From: DATAZK01 sp963731205
Lineage (GTDB): Bacteria; Actinomycetota; Actinomycetes; Frankiales; Frankiaceae
Length of the DNA stretch: 64,000 nt
Direction of reading: 5' to 3'
Assembly (NCBI GenBank): GCA_963731205.1
Contig: CAVSUJ010000002.1
Span: 1,984,001 to 2,048,000, forward strand
In this document: one piece after another, positions 1-9,127 of the stretch
Layout of the letters: the number at the start of each line of letters is the position of its first letter
Position numbering within the stretch: the stretch's first letter is position 1
Notes under the pieces: generated by a model
The model's database searches: none
What the model saw: the letters and a program-made list of their open reading frames with translations, nothing else
What the model was told of the DNA's origin: nothing
Position numbers and translations under genes: made by a program

Positions 1-1938
1 GCCAGCGCTCCGAAGTCTGCCGCGTCCTCCGAGGCCCCAGCCCAGCCGACTCTCGAGTCCCTGCCCAAGTCCGACTCGCCGTCGACCCAGTCACAGTCCA
101 ATGGCCGCTCGGCCGGCGAGGGTCGCCCCAGCCGCGCCCGCCAGCAGAGCAGCCGCGAATCGTCCATCGAGAGCAATGGCCACGCCGCTGTGCCCGCTGC
201 CGATGCGTCCGAGACCGGCGAATCCAGCGCCGAATCCAGCTCCCCGTCGGCAGCTGATGGCACGCGTCGCCGTCGCCGCGGAAGTAGCCGCCCGACCGGC
301 AGTCCGCAGGATTCGGGCGCCGAGTCGGCCACCGATGAGCGGTCAGCCAATGATCCGTCGGCCGGCGACACCGCCGGCGAGAATGGTGCCGGTCGCGTCG
401 AGGGTGCCATTGCCGCCGCAGCCGACACCCGCACCGATACCCGTCCGGATCGCCAGGAGCGGCAGGACCGCCAGGGTGGCCAAGACCGTCAGGACCGCCA
501 GCAGGGTGATCGCGGCCAGCAGGGCCAGCGTGACCGTAACCAGCAGGGCCAGCGCGACCGTAACCAGCAGAGCGATCGCAATCAGCAGGGCGACCGCAAC
601 CAGCAAGGCGATCGCAATCAGCAGGGCGACCGTAACCAGCAGGGCGACCGCAACCAGCAGAACCAAAACCAGGGCGGCCAGAACAACGACTACGACGAGT
701 TCGGCGGCAGCCGGCGGCGTGGTCGCTTCAGGGAGCGGCGCCCGCGTAACGGCCGTCCCGCCGGGCAGGGCGGCGGCTACAACGAGGCCGAGCCCATCAT
801 TCGCGAGGACGACATCCTCGTCCCGATCGCGGGCATCCTCGACATCCTCGACAGCTACGCGTTCGTGCGTACCTCGGGCTACCTGACCGGCCCCAATGAC
901 GTGTACGTGAGCCTCGCTCAGGTCCGCCGCTACGGCCTGCGCCGCGGCGACGCCATCACCGGCGCCGTCCGCCAGCCGCAGGAGGGCGAGAAGAAGGACA
1001 AGTACAACGCGATGGTGCGGCTCGACACCATCAACGGGCTCGACCCCGAAGAGGCGCGCAAGCGTCCCGAGTTCACCAAGCTCACCCCGCTCTACCCGAA
1101 TGAGCGGCTGCGCCTGGAGACCGAGCCCAACGTCCTGACCACGCGCGTCATCGATCTGGTCATGCCGCTCGGCAAGGGTCAGCGGGCGCTGATCGTCAGC
1201 CCGCCGAAGGCCGGTAAGACGATGGTGCTGCAGGCGATCGCCAATGCGATCACCACCAACAATCCCGAGTGTCACCTCATGGTCGTCCTCGTCGACGAAC
1301 GGCCCGAAGAGGTCACCGACATGCAGCGGTCGGTGAAGGGCGAGGTCATCGCCAGCACCTTCGACCGGCCGCCGACAGACCACACCAGCGTCGCGGAGCT
1401 CTCCATCGAGCGGGCGAAGCGCCTGGTCGAGATGGGCCACGATGTCGTCGTCCTGCTCGACTCGATCACCCGCCTGGGCCGCGCCTACAACCTGGCCGCG
1501 CCCACATCGGGACGCATCCTGTCCGGTGGCGTCGACTCCACGGCGCTCTACCCGCCGAAGCGTTTCCTCGGTGCCGCTCGCAACATCGAGCACGGCGGCT
1601 CGCTGACCATCCTCGCCACCGCGCTGGTCGAGACCGGCAGCACGATGGACACGGTGATCTTCGAGGAGTTCAAGGGCACCGGCAACGCCGAGCTGAAGCT
1701 CGACCGGCGGATCGCTGACAAGCGCATCTTCCCAGCGGTCGATGTCGACGCGTCCGGCACCCGCAAGGAGGAGCTGCTGCTCAGCCCGGAGGAGCTCGCC
1801 ATCACCTACAAGCTGCGCCGCGTGCTGCACGCGCTCGATTCGCAGCAGGGCATCGAGCTCTTGATCGACCGCCTCAAGCAGACGCGGACGAATTACGAAT
1901 TCCTGATGCAGATCGCCAAGACCACCCCCGGAGAATGA
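1..1938 (+). CDS. rho: Transcription termination factor Rho (5' end outside window)
   Basis: Hexameric RNA-dependent ATPase that ends transcription by translocating along nascent RNA. The frame is open from base 1, so the true start lies upstream and only the C-terminal ~645 residues are present. The first ~250 visible residues are low complexity: Ser/Ala/Pro first, then a Gln/Asn/Asp/Arg tract of repeated GDRNQQ-type units (about 510-690), then Arg/Gly-rich sequence. This is the long insertion typical of actinobacterial Rho. The cold-shock-like RNA-binding domain follows from about 800. The ATPase domain has the P-loop SPPKAGKT near 1200 and the Walker B stretch VVVLLDSITRLGRAYN near 1450. 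rpmE follows, as in mycobacteria. A weak hairpin overlaps the stop codon (arms 1937-1943 and 1960-1966). Confidence 0.97.
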   Translation, partial: ASAPKSAASSEAPAQPTLESLPKSDSPSTQSQSNGRSAGEGRPSRARQQSSRESSIESNGHAAVPAADASETGESSAESSSPSAADGTRRRRRGSSRPTGSPQDSGAESATDERSANDPSAGDTAGENGAGRVEGAIAAAADTRTDTRPDRQERQDRQGGQDRQDRQQGDRGQQGQRDRNQQGQRDRNQQSDRNQQGDRNQQGDRNQQGDRNQQGDRNQQNQNQGGQNNDYDEFGGSRRRGRFRERRPRNGRPAGQGGGYNEAEPIIREDDILVPIAGILDILDSYAFVRTSGYLTGPNDVYVSLAQVRRYGLRRGDAITGAVRQPQEGEKKDKYNAMVRLDTINGLDPEEARKRPEFTKLTPLYPNERLRLETEPNVLTTRVIDLVMPLGKGQRALIVSPPKAGKTMVLQAIANAITTNNPECHLMVVLVDERPEEVTDMQRSVKGEVIASTFDRPPTDHTSVAELSIERAKRLVEMGHDVVVLLDSITRLGRAYNLAAPTSGRILSGGVDSTALYPPKRFLGAARNIEHGGSLTILATALVETGSTMDTVIFEEFKGTGNAELKLDRRIADKRIFPAVDVDASGTRKEELLLSPEELAITYKLRRVLHALDSQQGIELLIDRLKQTRTNYEFLMQIAKTTPGE

Positions 1939-2069
1939 CCCGCGGATATCCCGGCCCAAGCGGGTCAAGGCGTGCGGCATAGTCCGGCGCCGGAAAACGT
2001 TAGGCTGGCTGGACGGTTCCGGTTCACCTCGCACGAGCGGGGACCCGGCGGCCGACAAGAGAGGAACCC

Positions 2070-2303
2070 ATGAAGCCCGATATCCACCCTGCTTACGTGG
2101 AGACCACAGTGGTCTGCTCGTGCGGGAGCACGTTCACCACGCGTAGCACCGCAGCCAATGGAAATATCCACGCTGACGTGTGCTCGCAGTGCCACCCCTT
2201 CTACACCGGCAAGCAGAAGATCCTCGATGTCGGCGGCCGGGTCGAGAAGTTCGAGCGCCGCTTCGGCAAGCGTGTAGCCGGGCAGAGCGCCGGCGGCAAG
2301 TAG
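2070..2303 (+). CDS. rpmE: 50S ribosomal protein L31 (zinc form)
   Basis: L31 protein of the large ribosomal subunit, 77 residues, a usual length. It keeps the four zinc ligands C16, C18, C38 and C41 (CSC and CSQC motifs), so this is the zinc-containing C+ form rather than the zinc-independent paralogue made under zinc starvation. The C-terminal part, HPFYTGKQKILDVGGRVEKF, is the family signature. The start is fixed by a good ribosome binding site (GAGAGGAA) 5 bases before ATG. It lies between rho and prfA, the standard actinobacterial order, and ends at a strong hairpin. Confidence 0.97.
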   Translation: MKPDIHPAYVETTVVCSCGSTFTTRSTAANGNIHADVCSQCHPFYTGKQKILDVGGRVEKFERRFGKRVAGQSAGGK

Positions 2304-2311
2304 TTCAACGG

Positions 2312-2350
2312 ACGGCGCCTTCCCCATGCCGGGGAGGGCGCCGTTTCGCT
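2312..2350 (+). terminator. Rho-independent-type terminator after rpmE
   Basis: A 14-bp stem (2312-2325 with 2331-2344, one G-T pair) closes on a 5-base loop and is followed by a short T/C-rich stretch. It lies 9 bases after the rpmE stop and 50 bases before the prfA start, so it should separate rpmE from the prfA operon. Confidence 0.75.
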
Positions 2351-2393
2351 GTCCTCTCGCCCGCTTCGTCTAAAGAGTTGTGAGGAGGAGCAC

Positions 2394-3500
2394 ATGGCTC
2401 AGCTCGCTGACCAAAGCTCCGGCTCGCCTGCCCTGGCTGCGATGCTCGCCGAGCACGCCGAGATCGAACGCGAGCTGGCCGATCCGGCTGTGCACGCCGA
2501 CCAGGCCCGGGCCCGCGTGCTCGGCCGGAGATACTCCGAGCTGAACCAGATCGCCGAGGTCGCCCATGATCTTGCGACCACGCGCGACGATTGGGGTGCC
2601 GCGCAGGAGCTGGCTGCTGACGACGCCGGTTTTGCGGCCGAGGCCGAGGCGCTCGGCATCCGCGAGCGCGAGCTGGCCGAGCGGCTTCAGGAGCTCCTGC
2701 TTCCGCGCGACCCGGATGAGTCGAAGGACGCCATCCTCGAGATCAAAGCCGGTGAGGGCGGCGAAGAATCGGCGCTCTTCGCCGGCGATCTGCTGCGCAT
2801 GTACCTGCGTTTCGCCGAGCGATCCGGGTGGACCGCGGAGATTCTCGACGCGACCGAAAGCGATCTCGGCGGTTACAAGGACGTCAGTTTGGCGCTGCGG
2901 GCAAAGGCATCGAGTCCCACCGGTGTCTACGGCCGGCTGAAGTACGAGGCCGGGGTCCACCGCGTCCAGCGCGTTCCTGTCACCGAGTCGCAGGGCCGGT
3001 TGCACACCAGCGCGGTCGGCGTCCACGTACTTCCGGAAGCCGAGGACGTCGACGTCGACGTCGATCCGAATGATCTGCGGATCGACGTGTTCCGCTCGTC
3101 CGGCCCGGGTGGCCAGAGTGTCAACACGACCGACTCCGCGGTGCGGATCACCCACCTCCCGACCGGCACGGTCGTGTCGTGCCAGAACGAGAAAAGCCAG
3201 CTGCAGAACAAGGAATCGGCGCTGCGCATCCTGCGGGCCCGGCTCCTCGCGGCAGCCCGTGAGGCAGCGGCAGCGGCAGCGGGGGCGAGCCGCGCGGCGC
3301 AGGTGCGCACCGTCGACCGCAGCGAGCGCGTCCGTACCTACAACTACAAGGAAAACCGGATCTCCGACCATCGGGTCGGGTACACCGCGTACAACCTCGA
3401 CCGCGTACTCGATGGTGAGCTCGAGCCGGTGCTCGACATCCTGCATCGCGCTGACATGGAGCGCTTGCTCGCCGAGGTGGGGGAGCCGGCGGCGCGGTGA
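2394..3500 (+). CDS. prfA: Peptide chain release factor 1
   Basis: Class I release factor that reads UAA and UAG and triggers peptidyl-tRNA hydrolysis. At 368 residues it has normal RF1 length. The codon-recognition tripeptide is PVT (residues 195-197), which marks RF1 and not RF2 (SPF). The catalytic GGQ motif is G239-G240-Q241 within SSGPGGQSVNTTDSAVR. A strong AGGAGG-type binding site precedes ATG. The stop overlaps the start of prmC, whose product methylates the GGQ glutamine of this protein, so the enzyme and its substrate are translationally coupled. Confidence 0.98.
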   Translation: MAQLADQSSGSPALAAMLAEHAEIERELADPAVHADQARARVLGRRYSELNQIAEVAHDLATTRDDWGAAQELAADDAGFAAEAEALGIRERELAERLQELLLPRDPDESKDAILEIKAGEGGEESALFAGDLLRMYLRFAERSGWTAEILDATESDLGGYKDVSLALRAKASSPTGVYGRLKYEAGVHRVQRVPVTESQGRLHTSAVGVHVLPEAEDVDVDVDPNDLRIDVFRSSGPGGQSVNTTDSAVRITHLPTGTVVSCQNEKSQLQNKESALRILRARLLAAAREAAAAAAGASRAAQVRTVDRSERVRTYNYKENRISDHRVGYTAYNLDRVLDGELEPVLDILHRADMERLLAEVGEPAAR

Positions 3501-4333
3501 GCCGGACGCCGATCACCGAGGCCGCCGAGCAATTGGCGGCGGCCGGCGTGGCCAGCCCTCGTCATGATGCCGAGGCGCTGGCGGCTCACGTTCTCGGCGT
3601 CGCTCGTGGTCGCCTGGCACTCGTCGAGCCGGCGGCCTTCGAGTCGGCTCGACCCGCTTACGCGGCTGCGGTCGCCCGCCGGGTCGCGCGCGAGCCGCTC
3701 CAACACGTGGTCGGCTCCGCCCCCTTTCGCCGGCTCGAACTTGCCGTCGGCCCCGGCGTGCTCATCCCGCGTCCGGAAACCGAGCTGCTCGTCGACGCGA
3801 TCCTGGACTGGTTGCGCAGCGCAGCCCTGAGCACGCCGCGCGTCGTCGACCTCGGCACCGGCACCGGCGCACTGGCCCTTTCGATCGCTGACGAGACCCG
3901 GGCGACGGTCTGGGCTGTCGAACGCGAGCCGGCGGCGCTCGCCTGGGCCGCCCGAAACGTCGAGACGACCGGGCTGGCCGTCGAGCTGGTCGCTGGTGAC
4001 ATGGCTGACGCTTTGCCCGAGCTCGACGGCACGGTCGACGTCGTCGTCTCCAACCCGCCCTACCTCTCGCCGGATCTGCTTCCGGCCCTCGAGCCCGAGG
4101 TACGCGACCACGATCCCGCCGCTGCGCTCTTCGCCGGTGATGACGCTCTTGCCGCAATCCGTACGGTGGAGTCGTCCGCGCGCCGGCTGCTGCGGTCGGG
4201 AGGTCTCGTCGTCGTCGAGCACGGCGACGATCAAGGCGAGAGTGCCCCGGCCTGCTTCGCCGGCTGGAACGACGTGTCCGACCATTTCGACCTGGCCCGA
4301 CGGCCCCGATACCTGACGGCGGTACATCCGTGA
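3497..4333 (+). CDS. prmC: Release factor glutamine methyltransferase PrmC (HemK)
   Basis: SAM-dependent N5-methyltransferase for the glutamine of the GGQ motif in RF1 and RF2. It has an N-terminal helical domain (about 1-75), a SAM-binding glycine loop (DLGTGTGALAL, 118-128) and the catalytic NPPY motif (186-189) that holds the glutamine amide. The length, 278 residues, is typical. The GTG start lies in a GTGA overlap with the prfA stop, and the gene ends in another GTGA overlap with the next gene, so prfA-prmC-tsaC is one tightly coupled operon. Confidence 0.97.
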   Translation: MSRTPITEAAEQLAAAGVASPRHDAEALAAHVLGVARGRLALVEPAAFESARPAYAAAVARRVAREPLQHVVGSAPFRRLELAVGPGVLIPRPETELLVDAILDWLRSAALSTPRVVDLGTGTGALALSIADETRATVWAVEREPAALAWAARNVETTGLAVELVAGDMADALPELDGTVDVVVSNPPYLSPDLLPALEPEVRDHDPAAALFAGDDALAAIRTVESSARRLLRSGGLVVVEHGDDQGESAPACFAGWNDVSDHFDLARRPRYLTAVHP

Positions 4334-5010
4334 GCCTTTCAGAGCCTATGGGCGTGAGCGATCCCGTCCACGAGCTGATCTACGACTGCGCCGATCCGCA
4401 GCGCCGCGCGGCAGGACTGACGGCTGCCGAGCGGGCCATCGCCGCGGGCGAGCTCATCGTGCTGCCGACCGACACCGTCTACGGCATCGGTGCCGATGCG
4501 TTCTCCCCGAATGCCGTCGCCCGGCTGCTCGCGGCCAAGCGGCGCGGTCGCGACATGCCGGTACCGGTGCTGATCGGTTCCTGGTCCACGCTCGACGGGC
4601 TCGTCGATCATGTCTCGCCCGCCGCGGATGCGCTGCGCAAGGCGTTCTGGCCCGGTGGCCTCACGCTCGTGGTCCGTCACGCGCTGGCACTTGCCTGGGA
4701 TCTCGGCGACGCTGACGGCACCGTCGCCGTCCGGATGCCGCTGCATCCCGTCGCCGTCGAACTGCTCCAGCGCACCGGGCCGCTCGCCGTCTCCAGCGCC
4801 AACGTGTCCGGTCGGGCGCCCGCCGCGGACGCGCACGAGGCCCTGGCCCAGCTCGGCGACGACGTCTCGGTCTATCTCGACGGGGGCCTGTCACCCGACC
4901 CGCTGCCGTCCACGATCGTCGACTGCACCGTCGAGCCACCGCGCCTGCTGCGGGCAGGTGCCGTGTCGCTGACCGACTTGCGGGCCGAGGTCGCCGATCT
5001 GCAGTCCTAG
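4330..5010 (+). CDS. tsaC: L-threonylcarbamoyladenylate synthase (Sua5/YrdC/TsaC)
   Basis: Makes threonylcarbamoyl-AMP from threonine, bicarbonate and ATP, the first step of t6A formation at position 37 of ANN-decoding tRNAs. At 226 residues it consists of the YrdC domain alone, without the C-terminal Sua5 domain. Visible signatures are LIVLPTDTVYGIGADAF near the N terminus, the basic KRRGRDMPVPVLI loop and SSANVSGRAP. Translation starts in a GTGA overlap with prmC. An in-frame ATG ten codons in is an alternative start. The position after prmC is conserved in actinobacteria. Confidence 0.95.
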   Translation: MSLSEPMGVSDPVHELIYDCADPQRRAAGLTAAERAIAAGELIVLPTDTVYGIGADAFSPNAVARLLAAKRRGRDMPVPVLIGSWSTLDGLVDHVSPAADALRKAFWPGGLTLVVRHALALAWDLGDADGTVAVRMPLHPVAVELLQRTGPLAVSSANVSGRAPAADAHEALAQLGDDVSVYLDGGLSPDPLPSTIVDCTVEPPRLLRAGAVSLTDLRAEVADLQS

Positions 5011-5063
5011 CCGTTGGCGCCCGTACGATGAGCCGGTCATCCCCTCGCCGAGGAGGTCCGCCC

Positions 5064-6383
5064 ATGCCCGATTCGGTAAGCGCAGCCGAATCTGTCGAGG
5101 CCGCCAAGGCAGCGATAGCCGCCCGCGGAGCGGCTCCCTTCTGGGGTCCTGATTTCTCGGCGCTGTCGGCCTCCGACCCGCAGATCGCGCAGATCCTGCT
5201 CGACGAGGTCGATCGGGCCCGCGGGGGTCTGCAGCTGATCGCCAGTGAGAACTTCACGTCGCCGTCGGTGCTGGCGGCGCTCGGTTCGACCCTGTCGAAC
5301 AAGTACGCCGAGGGCTACCCCGGCCGGCGCTACTACGGCGGCTGCGCCGTGGTCGACCGGGCGGAGGAGCTGGGCATTGCCCGCGCCAAGGAGCTCTTCG
5401 GCGCCCAGCACGCCAACCTGCAGCCGCACAGCGGCGCCAGCGCCAACCTCGCCGCCTACGCTGCGCTGCTCACGCCCGGCGACACCGTCCTGGCGATGTC
5501 GCTGCCGCACGGTGGCCACCTCACCCACGGCAGCAAGGTCAATTTCAGCGGCGCCTGGTTCAACATCGTCGCGTACGGCGTCCGCGAGGACACCGAGGTC
5601 ATCGACTACGACCAGGTGCGGGCGCTGGCCGTTGAGCACCGTCCCAAGATGATCATTTGCGGCGCTACGGCGTACCCGCGACTGATCGATTTCGCCGCAT
5701 TCCGCTCGATCGCCGACGAGGTCGGCGCCTGGCTGATGGTCGACGCGGCCCACTTCATCGGCCTCGTCGCCGGTAAGGCGATCCCCAGCCCGGTGCCCTA
5801 CGCCGACGTCGTCACCTTCACCACGCACAAGGTCCTTCGGGGTCCCCGCGGCGGAATGATCCTTTCCACCGAGGAGCTGGCCAAGAAGATCGACAAGGCC
5901 GTCTTCCCGTTCAGTCAGGGCGGACCGCTGATGCACGCGGTCGCGGCGAAGGCGGTCGCGCTCGCGGAGGCGTCGACTCCCGCCTACCAGGAATACGCGC
6001 GCCGGGTGATCGTCAACGCGCAGGCGCTCGCCGATGGGCTCGCGGCCGAGGGATTGCGGCCGGTCGCCGGCGGTACCGACACCCATCTCGCGCTGCTCGA
6101 CCTGCGCGAGCTCGGCGTCACCGGTACCGAAGCCGAGACCCGCGCGGATGCGGCCCGCATCACCCTGAACAAGAACGCGATCCCGTACGACCCGCAGCCG
6201 CCGGCCATCGCGTCCGGCATCCGCGTGGGGACGCCTTCGGTCACCACGCAGGGCATGGGCGAGGGTGAGATGAAGGAGGTCGCGAGCCTCATCGGCCGGG
6301 CCGTCCGCGAGCCGGACGCCGCCAAGGAGGTCGCCGCGGCGGTGAGCAATCTCGTGGCGCGCTTCCCGATCTACCCGAGCTGA
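5064..6383 (+). CDS. glyA: Serine hydroxymethyltransferase
   Basis: PLP enzyme that interconverts serine and glycine and loads the one-carbon unit on tetrahydrofolate. It has 439 residues from the ATG at 5064, chosen because GAGGAGG sits 8 bases upstream; an earlier GTG at 5028 has no such site. Family marks are LIASENFTSPSVL, YAEGYPGRRYYGG and the PLP lysine K256 in TTHKVLRGPRGG. It lies between tsaC and the wecA-like gene, where glyA is often found in Streptomyces-type genomes. Confidence 0.97.
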   Translation: MPDSVSAAESVEAAKAAIAARGAAPFWGPDFSALSASDPQIAQILLDEVDRARGGLQLIASENFTSPSVLAALGSTLSNKYAEGYPGRRYYGGCAVVDRAEELGIARAKELFGAQHANLQPHSGASANLAAYAALLTPGDTVLAMSLPHGGHLTHGSKVNFSGAWFNIVAYGVREDTEVIDYDQVRALAVEHRPKMIICGATAYPRLIDFAAFRSIADEVGAWLMVDAAHFIGLVAGKAIPSPVPYADVVTFTTHKVLRGPRGGMILSTEELAKKIDKAVFPFSQGGPLMHAVAAKAVALAEASTPAYQEYARRVIVNAQALADGLAAEGLRPVAGGTDTHLALLDLRELGVTGTEAETRADAARITLNKNAIPYDPQPPAIASGIRVGTPSVTTQGMGEGEMKEVASLIGRAVREPDAAKEVAAAVSNLVARFPIYPS

Positions 6384-6511
6384 GCCTGCTGCGCGTTGCC
6401 TTGAGCTAGACACATTCGTACGGCACCGTAACGGCGAGCGCGAGACCGGCGCCGAACCGGCCGCCGTCCAGGGTTACGCGGCCAGCAAGTGGCTGCGGGA
6501 GACGAGGCAGG

Positions 6512-7606
6512 GTGCGCGAGTACATCCTGGTCTTCCTGGTCTCGGCAACGGTCACGTTTCTGGTCACCCCACTCACGCGACGCCTGGCCGTGCGCACCGG
6601 TGCGATGGCCGCTCCGCGCGATCGCGACGTCCACGTCATCCCGACCCCGCGTCTCGGCGGTCTCGCGATGTACGCGGGCCTGGCCGCGGGGCTGCTCGTC
6701 GCGGGGCAGCTTCCCTTCCTGTCGTCCGTGTCCCGCGCCTACGGGGAGCCGCGGGCGGTCCTGATCGCCGGGGCGATCATCTGCCTGCTCGGCGCGATCG
6801 ACGACAAGTGGCCGATCGACGCCGTCACCAAGCTGGCCGGCCAGGTTGCGGCGGCCAGCGTCATGGTGCTGCTCGGCATCCAGCTCTCGTTCGCGATCCT
6901 GCCCAACGGCAACACCGCCAGCCTCGGCTCGGAGACGGCCGTACCGCTGACCGTGCTGCTGACGGTCGTGCTGGTGAATGCGATGAACTTCGTCGACGGG
7001 CTCGACGGGCTGGCCGCCGGGGTGGCGGCCATCGCGGCACTGGCCGAATTCGTTTACAGCTACCACATTTCCGTCACCAACGGCCTGTACCGGGCGACCC
7101 CGGCGACGTTGCTCGCCGTGGCCACGGCCGGGGTCTGCGTGGGGTTCCTGCCGCACAACTTCAGTCCGGCCCGCCAGTTCATGGGCGACTCCGGCTCGAT
7201 GCTGATCGGACTGCTCCTCGCCGCCACGGTCACCTCGGTCACGGGGGAGGTCTCCTACGGAGGCATCGCCGGCGCCGCTCGGCTGCCGTCGCTGATCCCG
7301 CTCTTCGTCCCGCTGCTCGTACTGGCGGTGCCTTTCGTCGATCTGCTCCTCGCGGTCGTGCGTCGAACGCGGGCCCGTCGATCGCCGTTCAGCCCCGACA
7401 AGATGCACCTGCATCACCGACTGCTGGAGATCGGCCACTCCCACGTGCGCGCCGTCCTGTTGCTGTGGTTCTGGGCGGCGCTGCTCGGCTTCGGCGGGGT
7501 CCTCGCCCAGTTCTCGAGCGCGCCGCTCACCATCGTCCTGATCGTGGCCGGGCTCGCCGGACTCTCCTTGGTCCTGGTGCGCATGCCCGGAAGAGCGGGC
7601 CGGTGA
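6512..7606 (+). CDS. wecA: Undecaprenyl/decaprenyl-phosphate GlcNAc-1-phosphate transferase, WecA/Rfe type
   Basis: Polytopic membrane enzyme of the MraY/WecA family that moves a sugar-1-phosphate from UDP-sugar to polyprenyl phosphate, starting a cell-wall glycan (in mycobacteria, the arabinogalactan linker). Eleven or so hydrophobic segments are visible. Cytoplasmic motifs include IDDKWPID, NAMNFVDGLDGLAAG with its Asp residues, FMGDSGSMLIG, and the His-rich KMHLHHRLLEIGHS near the C terminus. The latter indicates the GlcNAc transferase branch rather than MraY. The GTG start has no alternative nearby. The stop overlaps the next gene (GTGA), joining it to the ATP synthase operon as in mycobacteria (rfe). 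The exact sugar substrate is inferred. Confidence 0.9.
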   Translation: MREYILVFLVSATVTFLVTPLTRRLAVRTGAMAAPRDRDVHVIPTPRLGGLAMYAGLAAGLLVAGQLPFLSSVSRAYGEPRAVLIAGAIICLLGAIDDKWPIDAVTKLAGQVAAASVMVLLGIQLSFAILPNGNTASLGSETAVPLTVLLTVVLVNAMNFVDGLDGLAAGVAAIAALAEFVYSYHISVTNGLYRATPATLLAVATAGVCVGFLPHNFSPARQFMGDSGSMLIGLLLAATVTSVTGEVSYGGIAGAARLPSLIPLFVPLLVLAVPFVDLLLAVVRRTRARRSPFSPDKMHLHHRLLEIGHSHVRAVLLLWFWAALLGFGGVLAQFSSAPLTIVLIVAGLAGLSLVLVRMPGRAGR

Positions 7607-7920
7607 ACGGGCCCGACCCACACCCTCACGCCGATCCCGAACCCGGCGGCGGCGAGCACCTCGAGACGGCCCAACCGCCGGCCGAACCTCATACGTCTAA
7701 GGTGACTTCGGCAGGTTCGCAAGGCGGACACGGTGCGCTCGGTCTGGTGACCATCGGTACTGTGAACGCAACGTGTTGGCTAGCCGGTATTTTCGTTGGC
7801 TGGCTGTGTGATCGCCACTTCGGGACGCTGCCTGTCTTCATCCTCGTGGGTCTGGTCATTGGTAGTGTTACGGGGGCGTTATCCACGTACAAGGAAGTGC
7901 GAAGGTATCTGAGCTCGTGA
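7603..7920 (+). CDS. AtpZ/AtpI-family small membrane protein
   Basis: A 105-residue protein. A charged, Pro/His/Glu-rich N terminus (about 45 residues) is followed by two membrane helices (about 50-70 and 75-95) joined by a short CDRHFGT loop, and a basic end (YKEVRRYLSS). This is the layout of the AtpZ/AtpI-like proteins found at the head of atp operons, which are thought to help c-ring assembly or ion supply to the Fo sector. GTGA overlaps join it to wecA upstream and to the next gene downstream. The function is assigned from topology and position. Confidence 0.75.
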   Translation: MNGPDPHPHADPEPGGGEHLETAQPPAEPHTSKVTSAGSQGGHGALGLVTIGTVNATCWLAGIFVGWLCDRHFGTLPVFILVGLVIGSVTGALSTYKEVRRYLSS

Positions 7921-8405
7921 ACGTCGAAGATCCGCCGCAGGCACCGGTTCTGTCCGGCGCGCCCGCGTCCCCGGACCCGGAGCCCAACCCCGAGGGGGTG
8001 GCTCAGGCTGCGGCGTTCGGCTATGCCGAAATCGCGGCTCAGTCCAAGCGCATCGTGTGGCCGTGCTGCGTCCTCGGCGGCATCGTTCTCGTCGGTCTGG
8101 CGCTGTTGAAGCAGCCCTTCGCCGGGCTCGGCGTATGCATCGGGCTCGGCCTCGGCATGGTGAATGCGCGGCTCCTGCAGCTCTCCGTGCTCCGCCGCTT
8201 CCAGTCCGCCAGCGGGCAGGCCGTCAAGGGCGGCGCGTTCCTGGCGAGCGGGCTCGTGCGGCTCGGCGCGATCACGTGTGTCGCCATCGTTCTCGCGCTC
8301 ATCGAGCGTCCGCTGGGTATCGGCGTCGTCGTCGGGCTCGCGGTGTATCAGGTCCTGCTTCTTGGCGCATCAGCAGTGGTGATGTACCGGCAGGTGCGTG
8401 CGTGA
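7917..8405 (+). CDS. atpI: AtpI-like ATP synthase operon membrane protein
   Basis: A 162-residue protein with a Pro-rich, acidic N-terminal ~35 residues and four predicted membrane helices (about 48-66, 70-87, 105-127, 133-155). It fits the AtpI (ATP synthase protein I) group encoded just before atpB and implicated in c-ring assembly. It overlaps both neighbours by GTGA, so wecA, the AtpZ-like gene, this gene and atpB are translated as a chain. Low sequence conservation in this family limits certainty. Confidence 0.75.
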   Translation: MNVEDPPQAPVLSGAPASPDPEPNPEGVAQAAAFGYAEIAAQSKRIVWPCCVLGGIVLVGLALLKQPFAGLGVCIGLGLGMVNARLLQLSVLRRFQSASGQAVKGGAFLASGLVRLGAITCVAIVLALIERPLGIGVVVGLAVYQVLLLGASAVVMYRQVRA

Positions 8406-9127
8406 CAGCCTTGCACCCGATGGCCGTCTCCATTGAGGTCGGCGACCACATCACGCGCAAGTTTCTCGGCATCAAGTTCAACATCGACACCATCACCAGT
8501 ACGGCATTCGCGCTGCTGGTGATCGTGATCCTGGGCTTGTTGGTGCGGCGCAGCGCGAGCAGCGAAGTGCCCGGGAAGCTGCAGCTGTTCTTCGAGACCG
8601 TGGTCGAGCAGGTCGAGGAGCAGGTGGGCGGCGACCTGAGGCGCCGCGCTCCTAACGTGGTGCCGCTAGCGGTCACGATCTTCATCTTCATCTTGACGGC
8701 CAACTGGATCTCCGTGATTCCCAGCGGCCACAAGCCGGAGTTTCTGCCGCCACCGACGTCTGACATCGACCTTCCGCTGGCGATGGGCCTCGTCGTGGTG
8801 ATCTGGGCGATCGGCGCCGGCATCAAGCGGCGCGGGCTGCGCAATTACCTCAAGCACCTCAAAGAGCCCTATCTTGCGCTGCTGCCGATCAACATCCTCG
8901 AAGAGCTCATCAAACCGATCACGCTGGCGCTTCGACTCTTCGGCAACATCTTCGCCGGTACGGTGCTCGTCCTGCTGATCTCCAAGCTGCCCATCTGGAT
9001 CATCTGGGCGCCGGACTTCATCTGGAAACTCTTCGATATGTTCATCGGCGCGATTCAGGCCTTCATTTTCGCGCTGCTCACCATCCTTTACTTCAGCCAG
9101 GCCATCGGTCCGGAAGAAGCGCACTGA
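8402..9127 (+). CDS. atpB: ATP synthase Fo subunit a
   Basis: Membrane stator subunit that forms the two proton half-channels next to the c-ring. At 241 residues it shows five or six hydrophobic helices. The essential arginine is in LALRLFGNIFAGTVL in the penultimate helix, and the end IQAFIFALLTILYFSQAI is typical. The GTG at 8402 overlaps the atpI stop. An in-frame ATG six codons later is possible but would lose the overlap seen throughout this operon. Confidence 0.96.
   Translation: MTALHPMAVSIEVGDHITRKFLGIKFNIDTITSTAFALLVIVILGLLVRRSASSEVPGKLQLFFETVVEQVEEQVGGDLRRRAPNVVPLAVTIFIFILTANWISVIPSGHKPEFLPPPTSDIDLPLAMGLVVVIWAIGAGIKRRGLRNYLKHLKEPYLALLPINILEELIKPITLALRLFGNIFAGTVLVLLISKLPIWIIWAPDFIWKLFDMFIGAIQAFIFALLTILYFSQAIGPEEAH

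Noticed and set aside
510..690. Short periodic repeats that could suggest a CRISPR array.
   Set aside because: The units are in frame, encode Gly-Asp-Arg-Asn-Gln-Gln in rho, and have no unique spacers.
343..2058. Long open frame antisense to rho (571 codons), and similar long antisense frames opposite atpA, atpD, ecm and murA.
   Set aside because: They mirror conserved genes in a very high-GC genome, where stop-free opposite frames are common. Their translations are Asp/Arg/Val-biased and show no known domain.
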